From assembly GCA_946482335.1 (NCBI GenBank), contig CAMLRG010000126.1, forward strand, positions 1 to 15,976: DNA of 15,976 nt, read 5' to 3'. Shown one piece after another: positions 1 to 7,800 of the stretch. The notes beneath the pieces were generated by a model, which saw only the letters and a program-made list of their open reading frames with translations, had not been told where the DNA came from and searched no databases. Position 1 is the stretch's first letter. Every line of letters begins with the position of its first letter. This DNA is from an uncultured Duganella sp. (GTDB lineage: Bacteria; Pseudomonadota; Gammaproteobacteria; Burkholderiales; Burkholderiaceae). Made by a program: the position numbers and the translations under genes.

Positions 1-221
1 TGCGCTTGCGCCTTGTAGCCGATGTTGGCGTGGCCGTTCGGCAGGTACCGCACCACGGAAGGCAGCAGCGGATGGCCGTCTTCGTCGTTCAGCACTTCGG
101 GAATGCTGCTGCGGACGGTCGCTACCAGCGAATTGGTGGTGCCGAGGTCGATGCCCACTGCCAGGCGATGCTGGTGCGGGGCGGTCGACATGCCCGGTTC
201 GGAAATCTGCAAGAGAGCCAT
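1..221 (-). CDS. hscA: Fe-S cluster biogenesis chaperone HscA (5' part only)
   Basis: Only the first 73 codons lie in the window; the gene runs off the left edge. The start matches HscA almost exactly: [10 protein letters not shown], then a His/Gln-rich stretch, then the Hsp70 phosphate-binding motif [12 protein letters not shown] at about residues 23-34. HscA is the specialised Hsp70 that, with HscB, binds the LPPVK motif of IscU and uses ATP hydrolysis to drive cluster transfer. It is the sixth gene of the isc operon, 21 bases after hscB, with AGG in the leader about 9 bases before the ATG. An internal ATG at residue 11 is possible, but the first ten residues are conserved in the family, so 221 is preferred. 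A ferredoxin gene (fdx) usually follows and would lie outside the window. Confidence 0.96.
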   Translation of the reverse strand, partial: MALLQISEPGMSTAPHQHRLAVGIDLGTTNSLVATVRSSIPEVLNDEDGHPLLPSVVRYLPNGHANIGYKAQA

Positions 222-242
222 GGTGAAACCTGTCTTATTCTT

Positions 243-758
243 TTACGCCTCAATGGCGTCGTAAGCGAAGCGCACTTCTTCGCCGAATTTTTCGATGAAC
301 ATCAGCGCGCGCACACCTTGCGCGACGGCGTGATAGTCACCGGCGTTGCAATGCTGTTCGATCTCCGCCAGCTGGGCCTTGCGCGCGGCGCGCAGCTGGC
401 CGTCCAGCTTGTCCAGCAGCTCGCCATCCTTGCCGGCGCGCGCTTCGGACAGCTCTTCGCGCCATTCCATCTGCTGCATCAGGAATTCCATCGGCATGGC
501 CGTGTTGGACTCCATCTTCAGGTCGACGCCATTCAGCTCGCACAGGTATTGCGCGCGCTTCTGCGGATTCTTCAGGGTCTGGTAAGCCTCGTTGGAGCGG
601 GTCGACCATTGCATGGCGACGCGCTTTTCGGCGTCCGTGGCGTTGACGAACTTGTCGGGATGGACGCGGCTCTGGACTTCGCGGTAGGCGGCGTCCAGGG
701 CGCCCAGGTCGACGGCGAACTGCTGGGGAAGCTGGAAGAGTTCGAAGTGGTTTTGCAC
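243..758 (-). CDS. hscB: Fe-S cluster co-chaperone HscB (J-domain)
   Basis: A 171-residue J-type co-chaperone that delivers IscU to HscA and stimulates its ATPase. The N-terminal J-domain (about residues 4-75) carries HPD at 33-35, in the context RVHPDKF. The C-terminal part is the helical IscU-binding domain, and the length matches the family. The only sensible start is a GTG at 758, because the protein opens VQNHFELFQLP, equivalent to the MDYFTLFGLP-like start of known HscB. It lies just 4 bases after the iscA stop with no strong Shine-Dalgarno, so translation is probably coupled to iscA. Confidence 0.96.
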   Translation of the reverse strand: MQNHFELFQLPQQFAVDLGALDAAYREVQSRVHPDKFVNATDAEKRVAMQWSTRSNEAYQTLKNPQKRAQYLCELNGVDLKMESNTAMPMEFLMQQMEWREELSEARAGKDGELLDKLDGQLRAARKAQLAEIEQHCNAGDYHAVAQGVRALMFIEKFGEEVRFAYDAIEA

Positions 759-762
759 GATA

Positions 763-1086
763 TTAAATGCGGAAGCTTTCGCCGCAGCCGCAGGCGTCCT
801 TCTCGTTCGGGTTGTTGAACTTGAAGCCTTCGTTCAAGCCTTCGCGCGCGAAGTCCAGTTCGGTGCCGTCGATGTACGGCAGGCTTTTCGGATCAACGAA
901 GACCTTCACGCCGTGCGACTCGAAGACCTGGTCTTCGGCCGCCACTTCGTCCACGTATTCCAGCTTGTAGGCCAGACCGGAGCAGCCGGTCGTGCGTACG
1001 CCAAAGCGCAGGCCGATGCCCTTGCCGCGACGCTCGATGTAGCGGTTGATATGCTTGGCTGCTTTTTCGGTCAGGGTGATTGCCAT
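763..1086 (-). CDS. iscA: Iron-sulfur cluster assembly protein IscA
   Basis: A 107-residue A-type Fe-S carrier (HesB/IscA family). The three conserved cysteines are at 35 (TTGCSGLAY) and 99 and 101 (ACGCGESF), the same positions as in Escherichia coli IscA. The length is typical. IscA accepts a [2Fe-2S] cluster or iron and passes it to apo-targets, and is needed for [4Fe-4S] maturation. It sits between iscU (18 bases upstream) and hscB (4 bases downstream) and has a strong ribosome binding site, GGAGG, just before its ATG. Confidence 0.97.
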   Translation of the reverse strand: MAITLTEKAAKHINRYIERRGKGIGLRFGVRTTGCSGLAYKLEYVDEVAAEDQVFESHGVKVFVDPKSLPYIDGTELDFAREGLNEGFKFNNPNEKDACGCGESFRI

Positions 1087-1104
1087 ACTTCCTCCGTGCG
1101 CAAA

Positions 1105-1488
1105 TCAGGCGCCGTGTTTGGCCTTATAGTCGTTCACCGCCGCCTTGATGGCGTCTTCCGCCAGGATGGAGCAGTGGATTTTCACTGGCGGCAGTGCCAG
1201 TTCTTCCGCGATCTGGGTGTTCTTGATGGCCAGCGCTTCATCCAGCGACTTGCCCTTCACCCATTCTGTGACCAGCGAGCTGGAGGCGATTGCCGAACCG
1301 CAGCCGTAGGTCTTGAATTTCGCGTCTTCGATCTTGCCGTCCGCGCCGACCTTGATCTGCAGCTTCATCACGTCGCCGCAGGCAGGTGCGCCCACCATGC
1401 CGGTGCCGACGGTCTCGTCGCCCTTTTCAAAGGAACCGACGTTGCGCGGGTTTTCGTAGTGGTCGAGGACTTTTTCCGAGTATGCCAT
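1105..1488 (-). CDS. iscU: Iron-sulfur cluster scaffold IscU
   Basis: A 127-residue scaffold protein on which IscS and an electron donor build [2Fe-2S] clusters. Cluster ligands visible are Cys37 (APACGD, followed by the regulatory Asp39), Cys63 (YGCGSA) and the His105-Cys106 pair. The HscA recognition motif LPPVK (99-103) lies directly before this pair. Length and residue positions match E. coli IscU. The gene has a GGGAG-type Shine-Dalgarno and is 23 bases downstream of iscS. I see nothing unusual in it. Confidence 0.98.
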   Translation of the reverse strand: MAYSEKVLDHYENPRNVGSFEKGDETVGTGMVGAPACGDVMKLQIKVGADGKIEDAKFKTYGCGSAIASSSLVTEWVKGKSLDEALAIKNTQIAEELALPPVKIHCSILAEDAIKAAVNDYKAKHGA

Positions 1489-1511
1489 GTTGATGCTCCC
1501 TAAAATCTAAA

Positions 1512-2777
1512 TTAGTGCGCTGCCCACTGGATGGTGGAGAGGTCGATGCCGTCCTTGTACATTTCCCACAGTGGGGACAGTTCGCGCAGCTTGCCCACTT
1601 TGCCTTTCAGCAGTTCGACCGCGAAGTCGATGTCCTGCTCGGTGGTGAAGCGGCCGATGGTGAAACGGATCGAGCTGTGCGCCAGTTCGTCGCTGCGGCC
1701 CAGGGCGCGCAGCACATAGGACGGCTCCAGCGAAGCCGAGGTGCAGGCGGAACCGGACGACACGGCCAGGTCCTTCACGGCCATGATCAGCGATTCGCCT
1801 TCCACGAAGTTGAAGCTCACGTTCAGGTTGTGCGGCACGCGGTGATCCATGTCGCCGTTGACGTAGGTCTCTTCGATTTCCTGCAAACCCTTGGCCAGGC
1901 GGTCGCGCAGCGCGCGGATACGCTCGATCTCGGAATCCATTTCCACCTTGGCCAGGCGGAAGGCTTCGCCCATGCCCACGATCTGGTGGGTCGGCAAGGT
2001 GCCCGAGCGCAGGCCGCGCTCATGGCCGCCACCGTGCATTTGCGCTTCGATGCGCACGCGCGGCTTGCGGCACACGTACAGGGCACCCACGCCTTTCGGG
2101 CCGTAAGTCTTGTGCGCGGTGAAGGTCATCAGGTCGATCTTCAAGTCCTGCACGTCGATCGCCAGCTTGCCGGTCGCCTGGGCGGCGTCGCAGTGGAAAA
2201 TGATGCCTTTCTTGCGGCAGAAGGCGGCGATGTCCTTGATCGGCTGGACCACGCCGATTTCGTTATTGACCAGCATGACCGAGACCAGGATGGTGTCCGG
2301 ACGCACGGCCGCTTCCAGCTGTTCCAGCGTGATCAGGCCATTGTCCTGGGTGTCCAGGTAGGTGGCGTCGAAGCCCTGGCGCTCCAGTTCGCGCACGGTG
2401 TCCAGCACGGATTTGTGCTCGGTCTTGACCGTGATGATGTGCTTGCCCTTGGACTTGTAGAAGTTGGCCGCGCCTTTCAGGGCGAGGTTGTTCGATTCGG
2501 TGGCGCCGGAGGTCCAGATGATTTCGCGCGGGTCGGCGTTGACCAGGGCGGCCACGTGGCCGCGCGCTTCTTCCACCGCGGCTTCGGCGGTCCAGCCGTA
2601 CATATGGCTGCGGGAAGCCGGGTTGCCGAACTGTTCGCGCAGGTAAGGGATCATCTTGTCCGCCACGCGAGGATCGATCGGCGTGGTGGCCGAGTAGTCC
2701 ATGTAAATCGGGAAGTGCGGCGCGGTCTTGAATTCTACCGGTGCTACCTGGGCGACGTTCTTTTCAGGGGCGTTCAT
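1512..2777 (-). CDS. iscS: Cysteine desulfurase IscS
   Basis: A PLP-dependent enzyme that converts cysteine to alanine and gives persulfide sulfur to IscU, and in related bacteria to tRNA thiolation and other pathways. In the 421-residue product the PLP lysine is Lys223 ([10 protein letters not shown]). The mobile catalytic loop cysteine is Cys345 ([14 protein letters not shown]), and His121 (KTEHKSVLD) is the PLP-stacking histidine. These sit 17 residues later than in E. coli IscS, so the protein has a short extra N-terminus before the [15 protein letters not shown] core. The start at 2777 is supported by GGAG about 8 bases upstream. It follows iscR by 19 bases. Confidence 0.97.
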   Translation of the reverse strand: MNAPEKNVAQVAPVEFKTAPHFPIYMDYSATTPIDPRVADKMIPYLREQFGNPASRSHMYGWTAEAAVEEARGHVAALVNADPREIIWTSGATESNNLALKGAANFYKSKGKHIITVKTEHKSVLDTVRELERQGFDATYLDTQDNGLITLEQLEAAVRPDTILVSVMLVNNEIGVVQPIKDIAAFCRKKGIIFHCDAAQATGKLAIDVQDLKIDLMTFTAHKTYGPKGVGALYVCRKPRVRIEAQMHGGGHERGLRSGTLPTHQIVGMGEAFRLAKVEMDSEIERIRALRDRLAKGLQEIEETYVNGDMDHRVPHNLNVSFNFVEGESLIMAVKDLAVSSGSACTSASLEPSYVLRALGRSDELAHSSIRFTIGRFTTEQDIDFAVELLKGKVGKLRELSPLWEMYKDGIDLSTIQWAAH

Positions 2778-2792
2778 CTACATTACTCCAAT

Positions 2793-2804
2793 TCGGTTAA
2801 CCGA
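2793..2804. repeat. 12-bp perfect palindrome at the iscR stop / iscS leader
   Basis: TCGGTTAACCGA is a perfect dyad that contains the iscR stop codon and ends about 15 bases before the iscS start, next to its Shine-Dalgarno. It could be a short RNA hairpin at the iscR-iscS junction or a protein site. Chance occurrence cannot be excluded from the sequence alone. Confidence 0.4.
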
Positions 2805-3282
2805 GGGCTGCTTGGTTGCTGTTGCGGTGCACATGGACCGGCTGCTCTGCCGCGGCCTTGGCTTTCTGCTGGTCCACCAGGTCCTGCAGCGAGACGGAAT
2901 CCAGGTAATCGACCATTTTTTCATTCAGGGTGGCCCACAATTCGTGGGTCATGCAGCGGGTGCCATTCGCGTGGTCGGCACCGTGGCAATTTTCCTTGCC
3001 GCCGCACTGGGTTGCATCGAGCGGTTCATCGACAGCGATAATGATGTCGGCGACGGTCACCTTGTCTGCCTTGCGGGCCAGGCTGTAGCCGCCGCCAGGG
3101 CCGCGGATCGATTCCACGATTTCGTGGCGCCGCAGCTTGCCGAACAATTGTTCGAGATAAGACAGGGAAATCGACTGGCGCTGGCTGATCCCGGAAAGCG
3201 TCACTGGACCCTTGCCCTGGCGCATGGCCAAGTCGATCATCGCAGTCACGGCAAAACGGCCTTTGGTAGTCAGACGCATCAC
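2797..3282 (-). CDS. iscR: Fe-S cluster-sensing transcriptional regulator IscR
   Basis: A 161-residue Rrf2-family regulator. The N-terminal winged helix-turn-helix (about residues 1-80) contains the family signature SISLSYLEQLFGKLRR and GPGGGYSLAR. The cluster-binding loop has Cys93, Cys99, Cys110 and His113. With a [2Fe-2S] cluster IscR represses the isc operon; the apo-form acts at other promoters. The Cys99-Cys110 spacing (ten residues between) is wider than the five in E. coli IscR, while Cys93-X5-Cys99 and Cys110-X2-His113 are kept. GAGG lies 5 bases before the first ATG. A second ATG follows directly, so the start could be 3282 or 3279. It is the first gene of the operon, behind its own binding site. 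Confidence 0.96.
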   Translation of the reverse strand: MMRLTTKGRFAVTAMIDLAMRQGKGPVTLSGISQRQSISLSYLEQLFGKLRRHEIVESIRGPGGGYSLARKADKVTVADIIIAVDEPLDATQCGGKENCHGADHANGTRCMTHELWATLNEKMVDYLDSVSLQDLVDQQKAKAAAEQPVHVHRNSNQAALG

Positions 3283-3336
3283 AACCTCGGTTCAACTCAG
3301 TTAAAATATCGTTCTGTTCTCGCAAATCATCGCTGA

Positions 3337-3361
3337 TTACTTGAACGATTTAGTCAAGTAT
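3337..3361 (-). promoter_or_regulatory. IscR type 1 binding site at the isc operon promoter
   Basis: On the minus strand a 25-bp imperfect palindrome reads ATACTTGAC at its left end and TCAAGTAA at its right end, with an AT-rich centre. This fits the known IscR type 1 pattern (ATAsyyGACTr-www-yAGTCrrsTAT). It lies 54 bases upstream of iscR and contains TTGACT, which could be a -35 element; no convincing -10 follows at 17 bases. Autorepression of isc by holo-IscR through such a site is established in E. coli and inferred here. Confidence 0.8.
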
Positions 3362-3383
3362 AACAGAGTTGCGCAGACCTTGC

Positions 3384-3406
3384 CGGGCGCCCCCCAGAAA
3401 CGCCCG
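3384..3406. terminator. Weak GC-rich hairpin between the glycosylase-like gene and iscR
   Basis: CGGGCG (3384-3389) and CGCCCG (3401-3406) form a 6-bp stem with an 11-base loop, about 20 bases after the end of the minus-strand glycosylase-like gene. There is no T-tract, so a canonical intrinsic terminator is not supported. Some barrier to read-through into iscR would be expected here, since both genes are on the same strand. Confidence 0.25.
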
Positions 3407-3426
3407 AGGGCAGATGCGCACCGCGC

Positions 3427-4191
3427 TTAACGCTTCAGCAATCCCATCGGGCCGAACAGGGCCTGCATTTCCTTATTGGCAATAAAACTGACGTTGTAGG
3501 GGTGTTCCGCCACGATTTGCGGCAGCGCCTTGACGCTCTCCAGCTTGTTCAATTGCTCGGCGATCTTGCCCCACAGGATCAGGGTCGGCTGTTGCGCGGC
3601 CAGCGCCTGCATCACGGTGTCGAAGAAGGGGCGCCAGGCTTTGGCGTCTTTCGCCGGGGAAACAGATTCGCGGAAGACCAGGGACGCGTTCAGCAGCAGG
3701 AAACCGTTGGCGTGCAGCTTGTCCTGGATGTGGGCCAGGGTCTGGGCCGCCCCCTCGCCGCCGCGCAGGCGGGCCGCGACGTCGGCCAGGGCGGCGCCAT
3801 TGGTGGCTTCTTCGCTCAGGTGGCCGTCCGCCACCAGCAGCATTTTCATGAAATTGCGCAGCGACGTGGCCTTGTTGACCGGCTTGGACAGGCCGCCACC
3901 CTCCTCGTCCGACCACAGGCTGCCCACGGCGCCATCCATGAAGCTGACGCCCGTCGCGCTTTCCACGCGCGGATAGGGACCTTCGCCCACCAGCACGTAC
4001 TTGACCTGGTCCAGCGGCTGCTGGAAGGCGGCGAACAGGCGCGCATCGGTCGGCAGGTAGCTGTCGCCTGCCAGGGCCGACAGGTATTCCAGGTCGGCCA
4101 TCATCATGGCTTGCAAGCCCTTGATCAGGATCGGACGCCAGCTGGGGTCGGCGCGGTCTACGGCAGAGAGAATGGGCGAAAGAATCGTCAT
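3427..4191 (-). CDS. Diverged uracil-DNA glycosylase-like protein
   Basis: A 254-residue protein with the layout of family 1 uracil-DNA glycosylases, which excise uracil from DNA. Motif A is present but altered: VLVGEGPYPR (67-75) in place of the usual GQDPYH, so the catalytic Asp is Gly71. Other marks of the fold remain: SLRNFMKML (110-118), LLLNAS with the presumed uracil-binding Asn168, LILWGK (204-209), and a motif resembling the C-terminal HPSPLS, here HPYNVS with His230. The first Met of the longer frame (4269) is unlikely; the ATG at 4191 opens MTILSPILS and comes after a possible TACAAT -10. The fold is convincing, but activity on uracil is uncertain. No Ung-type gene symbol is given because the motif changes suggest a separate clade. 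Confidence 0.78.
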   Translation of the reverse strand: MTILSPILSAVDRADPSWRPILIKGLQAMMMADLEYLSALAGDSYLPTDARLFAAFQQPLDQVKYVLVGEGPYPRVESATGVSFMDGAVGSLWSDEEGGGLSKPVNKATSLRNFMKMLLVADGHLSEEATNGAALADVAARLRGGEGAAQTLAHIQDKLHANGFLLLNASLVFRESVSPAKDAKAWRPFFDTVMQALAAQQPTLILWGKIAEQLNKLESVKALPQIVAEHPYNVSFIANKEMQALFGPMGLLKR

Positions 4192-4221
4192 GGGATCGCT
4201 TTGCTGCGCAAAAAAGCAATG

Positions 4222-4227
4222 ATTGTA
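4222..4227 (-). promoter_or_regulatory. Possible -10 element (TACAAT) for the glycosylase-like gene
   Basis: TACAAT on the minus strand, about 30 bases upstream of the chosen ATG at 4191. No good -35 is visible 16-18 bases further up, so this rests on the -10 alone. If used, transcription starts downstream of the longer-frame ATG at 4269, which supports the 4191 start. Confidence 0.3.
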
Positions 4228-4252
4228 TCCCAAGCGCATGGCGCGGCCTACC

Positions 4253-4290
4253 GCGGCGGCCGGTGACACCGCCCGGCGCCGGGCCGCCGC
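4253..4290. terminator. Strong GC-rich stem after the Cys-motif gene
   Basis: GCGGCGGCC (4253-4261) pairs perfectly with GGCCGCCGC (4282-4290). The 20-base loop begins with the small dyad GGTGACACC, and the palindrome CCCGGCGCCGGG spans 4272-4283. It lies just downstream of the minus-strand gene ending at 4297 and upstream of the next promoter. No T-tract follows on the minus strand, so it is a candidate terminator or RNA-stabilising stem, not a textbook intrinsic terminator. Confidence 0.4.
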
Positions 4291-4296
4291 AGCCGG

Positions 4297-4701
4297 TCAG
4301 GTACCGGCGAACAGGTCGTGGGCGTCCAGGATGGCCCAGGCGATTTCGGGGTGGCGCTCCAGGCAGCGCCGCACGGCGGCCGGTACCGCCTGCCGGGTTT
4401 TGCGGCACAGGCCGGGCCGCCGCGACAACTCGATCTGGAAGCCGCGTACGGTGCGCACTTCGTTCGGGCCGGGGGCGATGCGGATGCTGACGCCGAGCTG
4501 CTCTTCCAGGCGCTGGCCGATGCGCAGCAATTCCGCGTAACTGGCAATCGCCTCGATCCGCTCCAGCAGGCGCTTCTCTTCCTCCTTGGTCAGGCGCAGG
4601 ATGCGCAGGTCGGCCTGCGGGTCCTCCAGCAGCAAGTCGCGCCCGCAGTCGCAGGCACCCGGCGGACACTCTTTGCGGATGGGGAATGGCGGCATCGTCA
4701 T
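4297..4701 (-). CDS. Conserved hypothetical protein with CPPGACDC motif
   Basis: A 134-residue cytoplasmic protein from the chosen ATG (MTMPPFPIRKE). It begins with a cysteine motif, CPPGACDCGRD, then a charged helix (LTKEEEKRLLERIEA), a central alpha/beta part (QLGVSIRIAPGPNEVRTVRGF) and the segment GLCRKTRQAVPAAVRRCL. Four further features can be seen: five cysteines, no signal peptide, no membrane segment and a conserved-looking core. I believe close relatives are common in Burkholderiales; I recall some carrying the label 'ribosomal protein S3AE', which would not be trustworthy. Function is unknown; the Cys-X4-Cys-X-Cys group could bind a metal. Starts at 4731 or 4791 are possible, but the longer versions add low-complexity residues before the conserved part. 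Confidence 0.75.
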   Translation of the reverse strand: MTMPPFPIRKECPPGACDCGRDLLLEDPQADLRILRLTKEEEKRLLERIEAIASYAELLRIGQRLEEQLGVSIRIAPGPNEVRTVRGFQIELSRRPGLCRKTRQAVPAAVRRCLERHPEIAWAILDAHDLFAGT

Positions 4702-4774
4702 CGCCCCAGTATCCGTTGCTTGCATGCTGCTGTCAAACGCGCTCCCGGTGCGGCCCGTGCTGCCGCGGCGGGGC

Positions 4775-4803
4775 TTGTGCACAACCCGCAAGTTTCGTAC
4801 AGT
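4775..4803 (+). promoter_or_regulatory. Candidate sigma70 promoter for the tandem hybrid kinase
   Basis: TTGTGC (4775-4780), a 17-base spacer and TACAGT (4798-4803) predict a transcript start near 4810. That would leave a leader of about 30 bases before the GTG at 4840 and would exclude a TTG start at 4810. The match is by eye only. Confidence 0.45.
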
Positions 4804-4839
4804 GCATGATTGCCAGAAACTTATTTAAAGAAAAAAAGC

Positions 4840-7800
4840 GTGACTATCAAACAGGAAGGCTTGCAATTCCTCGCATCGCCGGGAGCCCTGGGCCAGCAGA
4901 TCGCCGCGCTCGACTGGTCCACCACGCCGCTGGGGCCGCTCGACACGTGGCCGCAAAGCTTGCGCACCACGGTGAACCTGATGCTCAACTCCAGCCATCC
5001 GATCTGGATCGGCTGGGGGCCGGACGCCACCTTCCTCTACAACGACGCCTATATTGAAGTGCTGGGCGCGGCCAAGCACCCGTGGGCGCTGGGCAAACCG
5101 GCGCAGGAAGTGTGGGCCGAAATCTGGCATTACTGCGGCCCGCTGGCGGACAAGGTGTTCCAGCGCGCCGAACCCAGTTATGTCGACGCGGTGCAATTGT
5201 TCATGAGCCGCGGCGACTGGGTGGAGGAAGTCTGGTATTCCTTCTCCTACAGCCCGATCTTCAATGAAGCCGGCGCCGTGGGCGGCCTGTTCAGTCCTTC
5301 GACCGACACCACCACGTCGCGCCTGAATGCGCGCCGGCTGGCGTCGCTGTCGGCGCTGTCGGCCTCCGCCCTGCGCGAGCAGGACGTCGCCAGCGCCTGT
5401 GCCACCGCCATGCATACCATCGGGGAAAACCCGGCCGACATGCCGTTCGCCCTGCTGTTCAAGCGGGTCGGCGACACGGTGCGCCTGCAGCAGACCGCGC
5501 ACGTGGAAGAGCAGGCGTGCGACCTGGCCCTGTGGCCGGTGGGCCAGGTCTTGACCGGCGGCCAGCCGGTAGCCATTGCCACCGCCGGCCTGCCTGGGCT
5601 GCCGCCCGGCCTGGCCGGGCAACCGGTGCGGGTGGCGCTGGCCCTGCCCATTACGGACGGTGTGCTGGTATTGGGCATCAGCCCGGCGCGCCCACTCGAT
5701 GCCGAATACCGCACATTCTGTGAACTGGTGGCGGGCCAGGTGTCAGCCGCCGTGCAAAATGCCAGCGCCGCCGCCGAGCAGCGCCAGCGCGCCGAGGTAC
5801 TGGCTGAACTGGACCGCGCCAAGACCGCTTTCTTCAGCAATGTAAGCCATGAATTCCGCACGCCGTTGACCCTGATGCTGGGGCCGATCGAGGAAGCGCT
5901 GGAGGACAGCGTCGAGCGCTTGCCGGCCGTGCACCACGAGCGCTTGCGCCTGGTCCAGCGCAATGCGCTGCGCCTGAAGAAGCTGGTCAATACCCTGCTC
6001 GATTTTTCACGCGTACAGGCGGGCCGCATGTACGCCAGCTATACCAAGGTGGACATGGCCGCCCTCACGCGCGACCTGGCCAGCGGCTTCCGCTCCACCG
6101 TCGAAAGCGCGGGCCTGCACCTGACCGTCGATTGCAGCGAACTCGATGCCGGCGCCTGGGTCGACGTCGCACTGTTCGAGAAGATCGTCCTCAACCTGCT
6201 GTCCAATGCCTTCAAATTCACGTTCGAAGGCGGCATCACGGTCACGCTGCGCCAGCAAGGCACGACGGCAGTGCTGGCGGTGAGCGATACCGGCATCGGC
6301 ATCTCCGCCGACCAGCAGCAGCACATCTTCGAACGCTTCCACCGCGTGCAGGGCGCACGCTCGCGCACCCATGAAGGTTCCGGCATCGGCCTGGCGCTGG
6401 TGCGCGACCTGGTGGAACTGCTGCATGGCCGCATCGAGTTGAACAGCACCCTGGGTGCCGGCAGCACCTTCACCATCACCCTGCCCCTGGGCCATGCCCA
6501 CCTGCGCGACGACCAGCTGGCCAGCACGCCCACCGGCAGCGGCTATGCGCGCGAAACCTTCCTGATGGAGGCCCAGCGCTGGCTGCCGGAAGAAGCAGGC
6601 GAAGAATCCGCCGCCGACCCGGCCGGCGACGACAGCGTGCTGACGCTCGGCGCCCGGGTGCTGGTCGTGGACGACAACGCCGACATGCGCGACTACCTGG
6701 CGCGCCTGCTGCGCCAGCGCTGGCATGTCAGCTGTGCGGCCAACGGCCGCGAAGCGCTGGAAGCCATGGCCGGCGCAACGCCGGACCTGGTGGTGGCCGA
6801 CGTGATGATGCCGGAGCTCGATGGATTCGGCCTGATCGCCGCCATGCGCGCCGACGCGGCCTTGCATGACGTGCCGGTGCTGATGCTGTCGGCCCGCACC
6901 GGCGAGGATGCCCGCATTGAAGGCGTGAGCGCCGGCGCCGACGATTACCTGGTCAAGCCATTTTCGGCACGCGAACTGCTCACCCGCGTCGATTCGCAAC
7001 TGATGCGGGCCAGCATCCGGCAGGCTGAACGCGCCCATATGTCGCGCGTGGCCGACACGTTCCAGCAGGCGCCGGCCGCCATCGCCATCGTGCGCGGACC
7101 GGACCTGCACTTCGAACTGGCCAACGACCGCTTTGTGGAATTGAGCTGGCAACGCCAGTTGATCGGCCTGCCCATGCGCCACGCCTTCCCCGAACTGGAG
7201 GGCCAAGGCATGGTCGAAGAGCTGGAACAGGCGCTGGCCACCGGCCAGCCAGTGACGGGCAAGGCGCGCCGCGTGATGCTCAAGCGCGACGGCGCGCTGC
7301 AGGAATGCTATTTCGACTACGTGCACCAGCCGGTGCGCAATGCGGGCGGCGAAGTGGACCGCGTTGCCATCGTCGCTTTCGAAGTGACGGAACTGGTGCG
7401 TGCCCGCCGCGACGCCGAGCTGGCCAACCGTACCAAGGACGACTTCCTGGCCATGGTCGGCCACGAGCTGCGCAACCCGCTGTCGCCGATTCTGATCGCG
7501 CTGGAACTGATGCGCCTCAAGGGCGTGGGCGCGCTGGCGCGCGAACACGCCGCCATCGAACGCCAGGCCCACCACCTGGTGCGGCTGGTGGACGATTTGC
7601 TGGACGTGGCGCGCATCGCCCAGGGCAAGGTCACACTGCGCCTGGAGCGGGTCGAGCTGTCGAAACTGGTGGCGCAGGCGCTGGAGACGGTCAGCGGCCT
7701 GCTCGAGGAGCGCCAGCAAAGCTTGCAGCTGGAGGTGCCGCCGGATGGCCTGGCCATCGATGCGGATCCGATGCGCTTCGTGCAGGTGCTGGTGAACCTG

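Noticed and set aside
1515..3041. 508-residue plus-strand frame opposite iscS and iscR
   Set aside because: It is antisense to two unambiguous conserved genes.
4192..4269. Longer start for the glycosylase-like protein
   Set aside because: The extra 26 residues are encoded over a possible -10 element and a GC-rich stem and do not resemble the family N-terminus.
3473..4669. 398-residue minus-strand frame across the glycosylase-like and Cys-motif genes
   Set aside because: It is an Arg/Gly/Ala/Pro-rich frame typical of shadow ORFs in GC-rich DNA, in a different frame from both supported genes.
4810..4839. TTG start for the hybrid kinase
   Set aside because: It coincides with the predicted transcript start, and the added residues (PETYLKKKS) are not part of the sensor domain; GTG 4840 is preferred though not proven.
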